Assembly: GCA_035610835.1 (NCBI GenBank)
Contig: CM069442.1
Coordinates: 32,528,452-32,592,451, forward strand
DNA: 64,000 bases
Direction: 5' to 3'
Origin: Ophiura sarsii
Lineage: Eukaryota; Echinodermata; Ophiuroidea; Amphilepidida; Ophiuridae
The notes under the pieces were generated by a model. It saw only the letters and a list, made by a program, of their open reading frames with translations. It was not told where the DNA came from and made no database searches. Within the stretch, counting starts at the first letter, position 1. Each line of letters starts with the position of its first letter. The position numbers and the translations under genes were made by a program. Of this stretch, positions 22,357-34,080 are shown in pieces.

Positions 22357-23757
22357 AGACTACCATTTTCTAGGCGAGTTTTCACCATTTTATTGATTTG
22401 TTTAGGACAAGTGTGACAATTTTTACGTTAAAAATAAGCCTTGTAGTATTATATAGTGATGAATTTTTAAACATTATCTCAGAGATAAGAGACTTATCTT
22501 ATGGTTGAAACTCGGCAAAATAGGATATTTTTCAAACTTGAAAATTACTGTAACGGGAGGCTATTCCCTTGAAAACGTAGTCCCGTTCCCAAACCCGCCC
22601 TCTATTGAAAGTCCCGTTCCTAAGCCCGCCCTCTATTGAAATATCGAACTGATTCGTCACCCAGCGGAAGACGGACTCCCGTTACTTGATGACGCCGTCG
22701 TGTAAAAATTGACGGCACACTAAATAGTACGCCCTCAAGCCGAATGCGCTCCCGTTCTGGATGGAGCAGACCGATACTGGGACAAATTACTACTTGTAGC
22801 ATATGTACCAGTATCGCCCAATACTGGAACATAAAACGTTCCAGTATGGCTTGATACTGGAACACAATTTGGTGTTCCAATATCGATTGATACTGGAACG
22901 GTAAATTCGTACCAGTATCGAGCGATACTGGTAACTGTTATGTTCCAGTATTGAACGATACTGTTATAGCAGTATCTGGGACCTAAAGTACACTTTTTCC
23001 AAATATATCGTACTTTTAAGTACTTAAAAAGTACTTTACATGGGTATTCGATAATGTTTTAGAGAAAAATCAAAATATCTGTTTATAAACAAAATATATA
23101 TGAAATAAAAGCTCGAGCGATAAGAGACATTTCAAGAATACTGCCCAAACAGCACAAGACAGACAATTCTGTATTGCTATCAGATTTTTGGTATATCTTA
23201 ATTCACAACAATTTCCAGTAATAAAATACGGTAAACACATTATAATTTTCATGATCTAAATGTTACGATATTTGAGAATGGGAAAGTCAGCCAACCCCAC
23301 TTCCTGTAAAGTACTTATGAATACACTTTTAATAAATACTCCGTTGGCAGCTCAAGTTAGGCGCAGTTTTCGTATCGGATGACAAAATGTTCCGCGTGGT
23401 GCAATCAGAATATGATAGTCATATCCAACACGATTTGTGATCTCCCAGACCACTCCAATCCATTCTGTATACCTCGCTTGATGCGATTAACGTAAGCGAT
23501 TACTCTAATGATCGGTTACGTCAACCCAGTTTTCATCATTGACAATTAGCGGTGATCACATGTCAACTTTCATGTGTCCACGTTCAACAGTGCTCACATT
23601 CAAGTAAGCAGGTGCATACGACTGAACACCTTCTTTCTTGATTTGTTCGATGGCATTATGTTAAAGGATTTTCACCTGTTTTTGCAAGCATGGTTAGCGA
23701 TTCCATTAAGTTGGATGAAGCTTTCCTACCCAGTTAAATGTCATGATCATCGTCTTT

Positions 23758-24919
23758 CTATATCTTTAAAAAAGATCGTTTTTGCCTCTCAAATATCTGT
23801 AAAGCTTTCTTATAAATCCTTGCATCAGCGTCTAAAACACGCCGCACTTCTGGATCAGCCATAAGTTCCCGGATGCTCTCATCAACAATATCCATCGTCG
23901 TTCCATTTGTTTTTGTATCTGATTTGTTTTGCATATTTTTGTAATTACTTGCATTTTTTTTGTTACGTCCCGAACAACGACCATGAAAAGGTAACCCACC
24001 ATACGCCCCCTGCAGCATTGCCAATGACAAGTCATATTCGTCAACAAGACCTATGACGGTGAACCATTTATCTAGATTATCTATGACATAATTTAATAAT
24101 GCATCCATTTGTGCACTGTCAAAGGCACGATTTAATATTACTTTTTGTCTGAACCAGCATGGGGCGCTGGAGAATTGTTTACTGCGCATAAACTCATGCG
24201 GAAATCCAGTCAAATTGCTGAATTCGGTGTGGTCATAAAAGGGGCTGCAAAACACAGGATCGAAAAGTAATTGTCGAAAGAGAAAACTGCCCTGATGCAA
24301 GGCCCACTCACGGGGTGATGCTGCACTGGCATTAAGGGCGGTACACAGTTGATCTGATCTTGCATGACGACAATAATTATACGAAGATATAGTCCGCTCG
24401 TAAGGGTCTCTTAGAAATGTGAAATATGAACGGGATACATTGAATTCGTCACAGAGTCCAAAAGCATAACCGCCCATAAAGAGATTGTGCTCATTCTTAA
24501 AATCAGGATATTGCCCAATTAGATTATGTAGATTAAGCCTACCCTTGCTGGATTGCACTGGTCCTAAATGACGATGGGATGAAAACGCCACCTTTGCCAT
24601 ACAATCCTTAGTTGACGTTCCTGCCGCTTTGTTGTGATGCATATAAATTATGACGTCATCCGCAGGGAATGTTTTATTGCTTAAATGTGATGTGTTGTTA
24701 ATGTTCAGAAAGTAGTTAGGACGGAAATTCCGTCTGTGTGGCCAGTGTGTCGCGGTAATTTGTTGCCATTGGGGCACTTTTGGTAGTTGTTTCTGTAGGC
24801 GGGAATATTCCTGGGGAGAGATACCTAGAAGTTCTTTTCCTGGTTGGTGCACATCGCCATCATCTAAGAGCGGTAGGTGTATGCTTTCCATTAGTTGCTT
24901 TTGAAACGTGGCATTATAT
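23758..24919 (-). CDS. Golgi-type sulfotransferase, 3'-terminal exon
   Basis: The open frame codes for 377 residues from an internal Met (24891) and stays open a further nine codons to a good splice acceptor: a CTTTCTTTC-rich tract and TTCTCACAG ending at 24920. I therefore read it as the last exon and not a full gene. Residues 83-94 hold the 5'-phosphosulfate loop (HHNKAAGTST) and residues 157-171 the 3'-phosphate-binding segment (FTFLRDPYERTISSY), the two PAPS-binding motifs of carbohydrate sulfotransferases of the Sulfotransfer_2 type. Sequons at about residues 65, 72, 151 and 187 fit a lumenal Golgi domain. No signal anchor is present, so the N-terminal transmembrane segment must be in an unseen upstream exon. 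The acceptor sugar cannot be told; the loop differs from the HS2ST, HS6ST and CHST11 forms I know. A PAPS-dependent sulfotransferase is fairly sure; the subfamily is open. Confidence 0.8.
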
Positions 24920-24965
24920 CTGTGAGAATTAAAGAAAGAAAGAAAGAAAAATAAATGTAGTCAAA
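24920..24965 (-). promoter_or_regulatory. Splice acceptor and pyrimidine tract of the sulfotransferase exon
   Basis: On the minus strand a long CTTT/TTTC repeat runs into AATTCTCACAG, and the next base begins the open frame of the exon. On the plus strand this appears as AAAGAAAGAAAG. Confidence 0.75.
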
Positions 24966-25488
24966 AGTCACTAAATATTCAATGTGGAAAACAGAAAATT
25001 CCGATCACGAATCCCCAATCGAATCAATCACTGATCGCCGTCCATTGTGATTGATTATGTTGTGATGAGTACCATGTAAATGGAGATGGGAAGAGATGTC
25101 CAGATTCTAGCCACTACACCACGGCTGTCAGTCACACTCGGCGAAGTATATTCGCCTCGTTATAAAGCCTTGGTCCGTTTTGTAGCCCAAAAACCTGCAC
25201 GCCGGGTTATAAAAACATTTTCCCGCCCAGTTACCGTGTGGTGTTAGTAGAATTAGGGTTATTAAGATGAAAATTACAAAATTTCGGAATGATTTGCTGT
25301 ATTATAACGTTTTTTCCGAAGAAAATACGCTTCTGTGATTTAATACAAACTGTAAATTATAAATCAAACTCAATGCACATTGATTAAGATCCATGGTATA
25401 TGTGACCACTACTCACACTGTTAAAATAAGTTAAAAAGATCAATACAGACAAACTTCAAGGACACATTCACAAAAAACACAAGCAGTA

Positions 25489-26309
25489 CACAGCTAAAAA
25501 AAAATTGCTCAAAAAAAGGGAACTACTCGATTTGGGATTAATTTTTAATCGATATAGGTAGATTAAAGTTTTACTCTTGGCCAGATTAAAAAATTAATCG
25601 ACACGGTAGTAAAAAGGAAACTACTCGATTTTGGATTAATTTTTAATCGATATAGGTAGATTAAAGTTTTACTCTTGGCCAGATTAAAAAATTAATCGAC
25701 ACGGTAGTAAAAAGGGAACTACTCGATTTTGGATTAATTTTTAATCGATATAGGTAGATTAAAATTTACTCTTGGCCAGATTAAACTTACTGATTAATAT
25801 ATTCCAAGGTAAATATTGTTCCATTTGTTAATAGGACTATTGAGTTTTAAGCTTAAAGCTTGATGGGACTCGGCAATGGGACTGTCCCATTGCCGAGTCC
25901 CATCAAGCTTTAAGCTTAAAACTCAATAGGCCTATAAATAGCTCGCACCCTCTAGTTAAATTAAATCATTGACAAATGGAACAACATTTACCTTGGAATA
26001 TATTAATGAGTGTAGGCAATCCCCAAAGATTCATCAAAACCTCCATTTCACTGGTGTTCATCTCCGTGTCCATCTTGCGGCACGGCTCTCTATGGCAAAT
26101 GGCGAACACAATAACCACGTGCGTGCAAGTTTTAATCATATGGTATTGATTTCTTAATCACGCGAGGAGTGACTGACGGGGAAGACGCGACCGGTGAACG
26201 GTACTACCCGTATTTTACTCTTGAAAGATTAAATAATTGGTCGTTTTTTCAATCAACACACGTTAATCAGGCACGATTAACGCGTATCACGGTTCGTTTT
26301 TTAGCTGTG
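25489..26309. mobile_element. TA-flanked MITE with CACAGCTAAAAAA ends
   Basis: CACAGCTAAAAA at the left is mirrored by TTTTTTAGCTGTG at the right, with TA on both sides (25487-25488 and 26310-26311), as in Tc1/mariner-type insertion. Inside are three 98-bp tandem units (starting about 25518, 25616 and 25714, sharing GAACTACTCGATTT and TTAATCGATATAGG), an inverted block centred on 25883, and a noncoding right part. There is no transposase. Confidence 0.75.
25837..25929. repeat. Perfect 46-bp-arm hairpin with 1-base spacer
   Basis: Bases 25837-25882 and 25884-25929 are exact reverse complements with a single T (25883) between them. The arms begin CTATTGAGTTTTAAGC and end CGGCAATGGGAC. A weaker outer inverted repeat (AATATATTCCAAGGTAAAT and its mirror near 25972-26005) surrounds it. 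As RNA it would fold into an uninterrupted duplex; as DNA it is a near-perfect cruciform. Confidence 0.95.
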
Positions 26310-26844
26310 TAGATCTTCAGACATTCACTCGTTGATATTATGTGTGGTGGCATAGGTGGTTACTGAGGTGTAACGCTATACCTCTTTACTTACGAAAATA
26401 TCGGGCGAAGCATTTCGATCAACATTTGGTTACATTTTTATCAACCTTGTTAATTCTTATAAGAGCTTTAGTATTTTACGTGTCTTAAAATTGACATCTG
26501 ACCGTAACTCGATATGTAACCTCTATTTACAATCGCTTTAGACGGCTAGCTATTCAAGGCTCCCTGGGGAAGTAGTGCAAACATGTATTCCATATGTTGA
26601 AGCAACTATGAGATAACTCACAAAATGAGGCATTCGGTCAATATCTTTGATCTGAAACGCGATACTCATCAATGTTGCAATAATTGTTCACTTTGTAATA
26701 AATATGCTGGGCACTTTTTGACATTATGTATATTGGGGTGTATACGAAAAAACACAACCTTGACTATGAAATCCCGTATTTGAACCACTTAACTACCTTT
26801 CATGCAATAAGTGACTGAGAATTGTTGTTGATTATTACATAATA

Positions 26845-27621
26845 TACACATGGAAAAAAGTATCGCACCACTGCTTTTTTTTTGAAAAGTGCAAATGTGG
26901 CCTCGAATTTTGCCACCATGGTGTGATATTAAGCATCATTTGTTTGCGTAAGCTGTCCAACAAAATGTTGTGCAATAAAAGGGCCACATTTTAGTTTGTG
27001 ACGTAATCGATGTTATGTTTTTTCAAGGCCAAGGGGAAAATGCATGTGTTTGTCCAAAAACATGCATGGAAAAAGTGTGGGTATATCGCGATATTGAGAG
27101 GCCCGATGATTAATCTCTAAAGTTGTAATCTTTGGTAACACAATTAAGTATTCCAAGGTCAAAGGTCATCTGGGGTCAAATTAAACAAAAAAAACTCCCT
27201 TTTTCGTACGCCCAACGGTTATGGGGTCTAAGGTCAAAATAGGTCAAATTTTAAAGAAGTTCAAATGACAAAAGCAATATCGCGAAGGTGTTGACCTAGG
27301 TCAAATAAAACAAAAACAAAATCAACGGTGACTAATATAATGACTATTTTAAGTTTTTAAAGTCTATTCAATATCGCGTTATACCCAAACTTGTTTCATG
27401 AATGCTTTTTGACAAAATCATGCATTTTCCCCTTGGCCTTGAAAAAACATTACATCGATTACGTCACAAAACTAAAATGTGGCCCTTTTGTTGCACAACA
27501 TTTTGTTGGACAGCTTACGCAAACAAATGATCCTTAATATCACACCATGGTGGCAAAATTCGAGGCCACATTTGCACTTTTCAACAAAAAAGCAGTGGTG
27601 CGATACTTTTTTCCATGTGTA
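26845..27621. mobile_element. 777-bp element with about 250-bp inverted arms
   Basis: TACACATGGAAAAAAGTATC at the left is mirrored by GATACTTTTTTCCATGTGTA at the right. The arms continue through CACCATGGTGTGATATTAAG, GTTTGCGTAAGCTGTCCAAC and CAAGGCCAAGGGGAAAATGC and their complements, to about 27095 and 27368. The loop has repeated AAGGTCAAA words. There are no open frames. The flanks are AT-rich (TA possible as target duplication). Confidence 0.85.
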
Positions 27622-30600
27622 TATATATAGGTACTATAGCTAAAAGTTCCTAGTAATTGTGACAAATCTATTAGCGATAAGTATATTTTACGGGCATTGT
27701 CCTATATAGTATGTTGCTAGGAGCATCGGCGCACAAACCAACGTTATGTTGCTATGTTGCCTTTCACTGTGACTGAGAATTGCAGTGGGTATCGAGGTAT
27801 GACTCTATATTTCATCATTAATGAAAACATTGATAGCGAGATGTAATACCACTATTTGGTTATTCTTAGAGCACTGTATATACTCTCAAATATTGTTGGA
27901 CTTTTGCAAATGTATTTAATCTTATTGTTTCTCATTCCAATGAGTGAGACGTACTTGGATCTAAAAACTGTTTTTATCTTTACGAACAATGGTAAATGAT
28001 ATAGAATCGTTGCAAATAAATATCGTTAAAACGAGTAAACATTTAATGATACTTACTACCTTAGGCGACGAAAATGTTTGCAAATGTTTTGAAATTTTGC
28101 AATTTTGTAATTAATATTTTAAAAAAACATTGTGAAAACATTGTGAAAAAATTGTGAATATGTCGAAAATTGCTTTAAAAACACCAAAACGCCTGCCCGA
28201 CCAAACCTATACCTGAGAGGTCCGTTTGCCCGTAGAACAGGGGGTTCCCCGTCGCCTTACATTATAACACATGAAAGGTAAACTGCATGACTTGAGAAGT
28301 TGTTTGTCTTCCAATCCTTTATATATCTATTCCTAAAATCGAAATACATTACAATGCACCGATCCTGATTACCTAAAGGGAGTTTATATCGGAAAACAGG
28401 TCGGAAACCGCGTGTGAACCCGTATACTGCTTAATCTCGATACATTTCACCGTCTCAAGGCTATATTCACTAATGGGAACATTCTAAACAGGGTACATCG
28501 CGTGTATTAAAAGGGTACATCGCGTGTATTAAAAGCATCTTTAATGTAAAAGAAAAATCGTTTGGGCTGTGATGAATGGAAACATTCCCCTCGTGTCATT
28601 TCCGGCGTTTTAGTTTTGCACGAGTTTAATCTTCACGGTTTGCCCACGGCAATAGTGACAAGTACTCATGACATGCATGATGTGATAAGATGTAGAAGGG
28701 GATTTTTGTTTTCGTGACAAGAATATTAGACGTTTGTTACATGCAGTTTTTATACCAACCGATAGGCTATTTATCTGTTGATTAACGGAGTGTACTCCAA
28801 TTTCTAGTATACTATGCAGTCGGTATGCTTTAATGAGAATAAGATGATAATAGCTACTTCAATTTGCTGGTCGCGTAAATGGTGCCGATTATCGACATTA
28901 GGGTGCAACGACGTCGCAACAACGTTACACGAATAACCTCTACTGGCCCATATCACGATCGATCTGATGTCGTTTAAGAACTTACTGTAAATCTAAAATG
29001 ATGTAACACCTCTCAAGATATTATAGGCAGAGATGGAAAGATCTCGTTAACTTAAAAATCTCCGGAGGAACTGTGTCGGTCACGTTGTAACGACGCGCCA
29101 CGATGCGGTACACATTAGTGTTATCAGCCTCATATTATGTTGTTGGGAACGATTCCATAACTTGGGTTGAACCAAATACAAACATAAATTGGCCAGTTCT
29201 TTATTTGCAATAGTGTATCGGGCCCCATATTAGATCATTACCCCAGGCTCTCTCTAGCCATCAATATAATGTGTCCCACGTATCACTGCACATAGCATGC
29301 CACTATTTTGCATAATGGAGATGTCATTATTGTATATTTTTGTCTTCTTCAGATATTCATGTTGTCGCAAGGCGAGATATCTAAACAGTCATACAGTCGG
29401 TAGTATTACCAGTTTAAATTCTTAAGAAGCGGTCAATACATACAATTAGAGGCGGGTTTCCATGGAAACATTTCACATGAATGTTAATTTTACCGCATAC
29501 TGAAATAATGCAATGGTCGTGTATCGTAATTGTTCTATCGTGTGTTATTGCTTGCAAGAAAATAACCTAGCATTGTAGCGTTGTATATAAGACTAAGTCA
29601 AAGCTGTAAATTCAACGACTAGCTTTTTATTGAGAATTTAAGTCGACTTGAAAAAATAAGGACGTTTCATGCAAAAACGTATGATCCTCCATCTGCTCAT
29701 CTCAGGAATCCATTCCTCAAATGCCATCGTTATTGTGGAATATTATATTTTGTGACATATCAATTGAACACACGTGAAATGTTAACTAGTAAGTTGATGA
29801 AACTCGTTACTTCTCGATTTGCAGTAGCAGGTGCTAACGAGAGACTGTCTCTAGATGCGACATGAATACCATACGTAGAAACAAATTCGATAGTATTCAG
29901 GGTGTATCCGGGGGAGGGGAGGGGGGGGTATTTGAGTTATGTATGTATGATTAAAATTTTAATGTTGAAGGCATATTGTTATAATTGTTACCTTAGTAAT
30001 ATATCCGCGTCTTCAAATTTCAAGTCTGTCTTATTTACCATCGTTCACATTCAAATTTATTTATGGCATCAGAATAAGAAGGCCACTGTATCACCGAAAA
30101 GCAAATGGCAAAGTCATAAGTCATTTTATGCTAAAACACTAGAACGAGATCCATCACAATATATTGCAAAACCTACAATCAAGGAAAAAAAGGTTGGCAC
30201 ACTTTGTCCTAATTACGGAAATAAAAATTCCATTGAAATGGAATGGGGGCGATCCAAGAGAAAGAAGCATGTTTTGTAACCATTATCTGTTGCATACCAA
30301 ACAAAATACCATGGAAATGGTGTATGTATTTTCCATAATTCAAACAAAAAATCAAATCAAAACACCGCAGTCTAAAAAAATAGTACAGGAAACCAATAAA
30401 GTTGATTTGTGTGCATGGAAGGGGGTGGATACCATCTGAAGAACAATCTAGACCTATGACAGCCACAACTCACCATTTATTCAAAGATTTTCTGATTTAT
30501 TAGGCAACCTCACAACAATTGGGAGATTTCTCCTTAGTCAAACAAGATAAGCTATTATGTCTCTCTGTTGGGAGTCTAATAACATCTCTCTGATTGAATC

Positions 30601-31640
30601 ATCAAGGCTAAACAAATATAGCTTTGACTCTATCACAGACTGCAGGACTGTTAAAATAAACTGCATAAAAGGTGCATGTAATTTACAAAGACTACAAACA
30701 TGGCGGCCCCCACTTATGTCTAGAAAGACCAAAATGTGTAATTTTTTGCAATCTGATGCTATAAGGGTGGCTTCGCCCCCAAAAACCCGCCCCTCTCCCC
30801 GGAGGCAATGTTGATCCGAGTCATATTATCAGAAGCATTGGTAGTTCCCCCAACATTGATTGATGGGGGTGGGGAAGGATATAAGAAAGGGGAAACTTTT
30901 GCTTTCTATTAAACAGTGCTATGTCCCAAGTCTGATCTCAATTGCGAGCACAGGGATAGTTGTAATAAGTTGCGTCAAGTGTGCCAACTATTATTTTCCT
31001 TGATTGTAGATTATAAATAATCTGTTGCACGCGGAGTAGATAGAACAGGTTTGGAAAAAAATCATAGACAACAAGACAACACTTGAGGCGTTGAATTTCT
31101 TTTACGATGTCTATATAATGAAAATCACCTAATGAAAATCACCTGGTGGCGCAATCATTTTATGTAGTTTAAAACAGTATAGATAATCTATTAATAAGTA
31201 GAGCTGTATGTTCTCTGCCGTTTTAGGGAAAGTTTTAAGAGACAAACAAACCCAATTTCTTTCTGAGTACATGTGAAGTTGAAATTTTTCGTTAATACTA
31301 TGCCATCACTAGCCGTAAAAATAGCTGAACATTGTTGCAATGCGAGTTCCATGGGCTCGCTTATGGCTTGGAATGGGGGTCGAGGGCTAGGTTTTGAAAT
31401 TCCCCGAATGACCTGGCACCATTCGACTTGATTAGTAGTTCCTGAAAACGCAATTTTCTTTTGACTACCTATCAGGTACGTAGTATTATGAAGGTACATT
31501 TTAGGTATAAAGTTGAATCAATTAAGCCCATTATTGGTAGAGATATGAGTTTAATAAATATGAGACGCAGTAATGTGGTTTACTCAAAACCGGCCCGAAA
31601 AAACAAGCTAATGCAAACCGATAATAAACCCCTTTGAATT
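27622..31640. other. Long interval without recognised genes or clear elements
   Basis: I see only AT-rich unique-looking sequence. Minor items are a doubled GGGTACATCGCGTGTATTAA near 28491-28535 and repeated ACATTGTGAAA near 28125-28155. The longest frames (29902-30279 and 30164-30439 on plus, 31191-31499 on minus) have no motif or splice context. An upstream exon of the minus-strand sulfotransferase could lie here, but none can be pointed out. Confidence 0.45.
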
Positions 31641-31650
31641 AAGAGGGATA

Positions 31651-32671
31651 GGCCATGTGTTTTGAACTCGCCACCCTTCCCGTTGCATGTCCAGATTTTT
31701 ACATTTTACACCATTCTGAGATTCGAATTAGCATATCGCAATAACTACTTGTTCTACCCCATAAAAAGTTTATATTTTCTGAACGGTAATCTCACAAGGA
31801 ATCTAAATATGCGCTTGGAATTTGCATAAGACCTAATGGTAACATGTTGTGATTAAGAATGTTCAAAAAATATCGATTTTTTTCATATTTTGATTAAAGC
31901 TCAATATTTGTTTTATTCCTATCCCAATCATCATTTTACTGTGCATATTAGTTCCTCATGCAATTTACCCATCAGAACATAATGGTTGAAATATACTATA
32001 TCGGGAAGTAAATGAGCACAAACGTTTACATTTCAAATTTATTAGAGTTTACACATACATTTTTTTGGTTATTCACCCTATCCTATTTTAAGCAAGATTT
32101 CTGAATTCCCCTATTCGAGAGCTTTCCAAAAATGTATAATTTTGCTATAATCGGTTGAATCATTTTGTTGTTATAGTCATGTATGTAAAACCGATGAATT
32201 AGGGCAAGTCTACTGTGTAGTGAATAGGGAAAAAGCCAAAGACAGTGCAATCGATTCGTGATTACAACTGTTACGTAAGAGTTGACACGTTTGTTGAAAC
32301 AGAAACTTATAGAATATTAAACAATCGATAAAATGAGAGCAAAATCATGGTTGTACTATACAGAAATTAGGAGTTATTGTAATTTGAAAGTAGAATTGGG
32401 AACATTTTCTATATTCCCCATAGAGATTGTACACGACGCCACCGCCGCCACCCCTGACTTTCGAAGTATAATCAATCATATCTCAGCCAAACAGTTATAG
32501 AAATACCTGATGTATTCACACGGTGTAGCTAGATAAATAAGCTTTCAAATGACACCTAAACCATAGCTCTACCACATATAGTTGTTGAGTTAATAGAGAG
32601 AGATGGATGATTCGTCACCAAAAATGCAACGCCGCCACCCTTTTTGGGTGGTCAGTTCAAAACACATGGCC
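31651..32671. mobile_element. 1-kb inverted-repeat element (GGCCATGTGTTTTGAACT)
   Basis: GGCCATGTGTTTTGAACT and GCCACCC at the left are mirrored by GGGTGG and AGTTCAAAACACATGGCC at the right. Outside these a further pair, TAAGAGGGA (about 31640) and TCCCTCTTA (about 32730), is also inverted, so the true ends may be wider. The interior is AT-rich with CGCCGCCACCC words near the right end and no transposase frame. Confidence 0.65.
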
Positions 32672-32924
32672 ATAAGCCAAACAACATGAATGCAAAATTC
32701 CATGAAGCTTGACTAAGCCGGTACAATCCCTCTTATTATGCCATTTTGCAATCCTATTACATTGGGATTTTATTATCTCTTAGTACTTAACCTTTGACCC
32801 ATCATTATTATATTTGTTATATTATATAATATCCTTGGTTTTTTGTTGTTGTTTCACCTTGATGCATTTACTTACTTGCTTTCCCCTTAACCCCAGTCAG
32901 GGCTTTGCCCCTGGACCCACGCAG

Positions 32925-32929
32925 ATTTC

Positions 32930-32964
<35 letters not shown>

Positions 32965-32998
32965 ATAACATGATAACAAGGCTCCTGGCTACGCCCAT
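32925..32998. mobile_element. hAT-like end with 30-base C tract
   Basis: A C run (32933-32962) is followed by AGGCTCCTGGCTACGCCCA, which on the minus strand reads GGGCGTAGCCAGGAGCC, close to the CAGTAGCGTAGCCAGG terminus of the 41-kb hAT MITE. It truncates the C-terminus of the adjacent LINE frame. The left terminus was not found. Confidence 0.5.
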
Positions 32999-34080
32999 GT
33001 GGATAGTCGTGAACATCAGAGCGTTTTTTGAAGTAATTTTTAAATGACGTGGGGAGTTCATTTATTGAAAATGTGTACATAAAGACCCCAAGTTCAAGTG
33101 TGTGCATATCAGTTACAGTGAGAAAATTATTTTTGGCAAATAAAGGTCCGGTATAACTTCGGTAATGACTCTTAGAAACAGTTCTTACTGCCCATTTTTG
33201 TAATTTAACTAATTTATCTAAATACGATTTACACGTGTTTCCCCATATGAGTATTCCATAGCTAAGATAGGGTAAGATTAAAGAACAATACAGAGTATGT
33301 AGTATACGGTCTGGGATGCAGAATTTAAGTTTGTTCATAACACCAATATTGCGTGATACTGTTTTCGCCATACAATCAATGTGATTTTTCCATGTTAGGC
33401 ATTCATCAATTAGTACACCAAGATATTTGGTACACTTTACTCTTTCTAGAAATGTATCATTTAATACAACATTTAAATCCCGTGTTTTTGCAGATGTCAT
33501 ATGACGTGTACCTAATATCATATAGTTAGTTTTGCTTGCATTTTCTGATAATTGTTGGCCTTAAACCAATTGCTAACTTCTTTCAATTCTTCGTTTACTA
33601 TATTTATTTTGCTATTGATGTCGTTGTGCGAGTAAGTAATAGTGGTGTCATCAGCAAACCGTATAAAATCAAGAACATTGGATGTATACGTTATGTCATT
33701 TACATAAAGTATAAAAAGTAGTGGGCCCAATATAGATCCCTGTGGAACACCACATACAATATCTCTTAAGTTTGAATTACAATTGTTATAAGATATATAT
33801 TGTGTTCTGTTACTTAGGTAGTTCTTAAACCAATCAAGTACCACACCACGAAATCCATAATGTTCCAATTTATGTAAAAGTATTTTATGATCAATTGTAT
33901 CGAATGCTTTTGATAAATCAAGGAATATTCCAAGTGTGGTTTCATTTTTTTCTACGGCAGTGTTGACTTTATCCACCAGCTGAGCAATAGCCATGTAGGT
34001 TGAGTGCTTGGGGCGAAAACCAAATTGTTTGTCATTAAGGATTTCATGAGTACTAATATAGTCAAAACATCTATCAAATA
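32998..34080 (-). pseudogene. 5'-truncated LINE reverse transcriptase (CR1/Jockey group)
   Basis: On the minus strand the frames give, in order, QFGFRPKHST near 34030, the catalytic-region motif FLDLSKAFDTIDH near 33905, GVPQGSILGPLLF near 33745, FADDTT near 33650 and YLGVLIDE near 33415, then the thumb and C-terminal connection. A one-base indel near 33558 moves the frame between NWFKAN and LSENASKTNYM. The 5' end is lost at about 34080, upstream of the fingers domain, with no endonuclease. The 3' end is cut by a hAT-like insertion near 32998. It is a dead insertion of the CR1/Jockey-type group and differs in sequence from the LINE at 39-46 kb. Confidence 0.85.

Larger units (their letters stand above)
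21511..23000. mobile_element. Long-inverted-repeat element with CCAGTATCG palindromes
   Basis: GGAAAAAGTGTAC and AGGTCCCAGATTCTGG at the left mirror CAGTATCTGGGACCT and GTACACTTTTTCC at the right. Just inside each end are several copies of the palindrome CCAGTATCGNNCGATACTGG and its variants, often extended by GTTC/GAAC. Further inside, matching GAACG(G)GAGC and CTTGAGGGCG words show that the inverted arms reach some 200-250 bp. There is no transposase frame. A SINE (22023-22356) sits inside. A truncated copy lies at 7508. Family unknown. Confidence 0.75.

Noticed and set aside
29902..30439. Two overlapping plus-strand frames of 125 and 91 codons
   Set aside because: No motif, no splice context and AT-driven lysine-rich composition; not better than chance.
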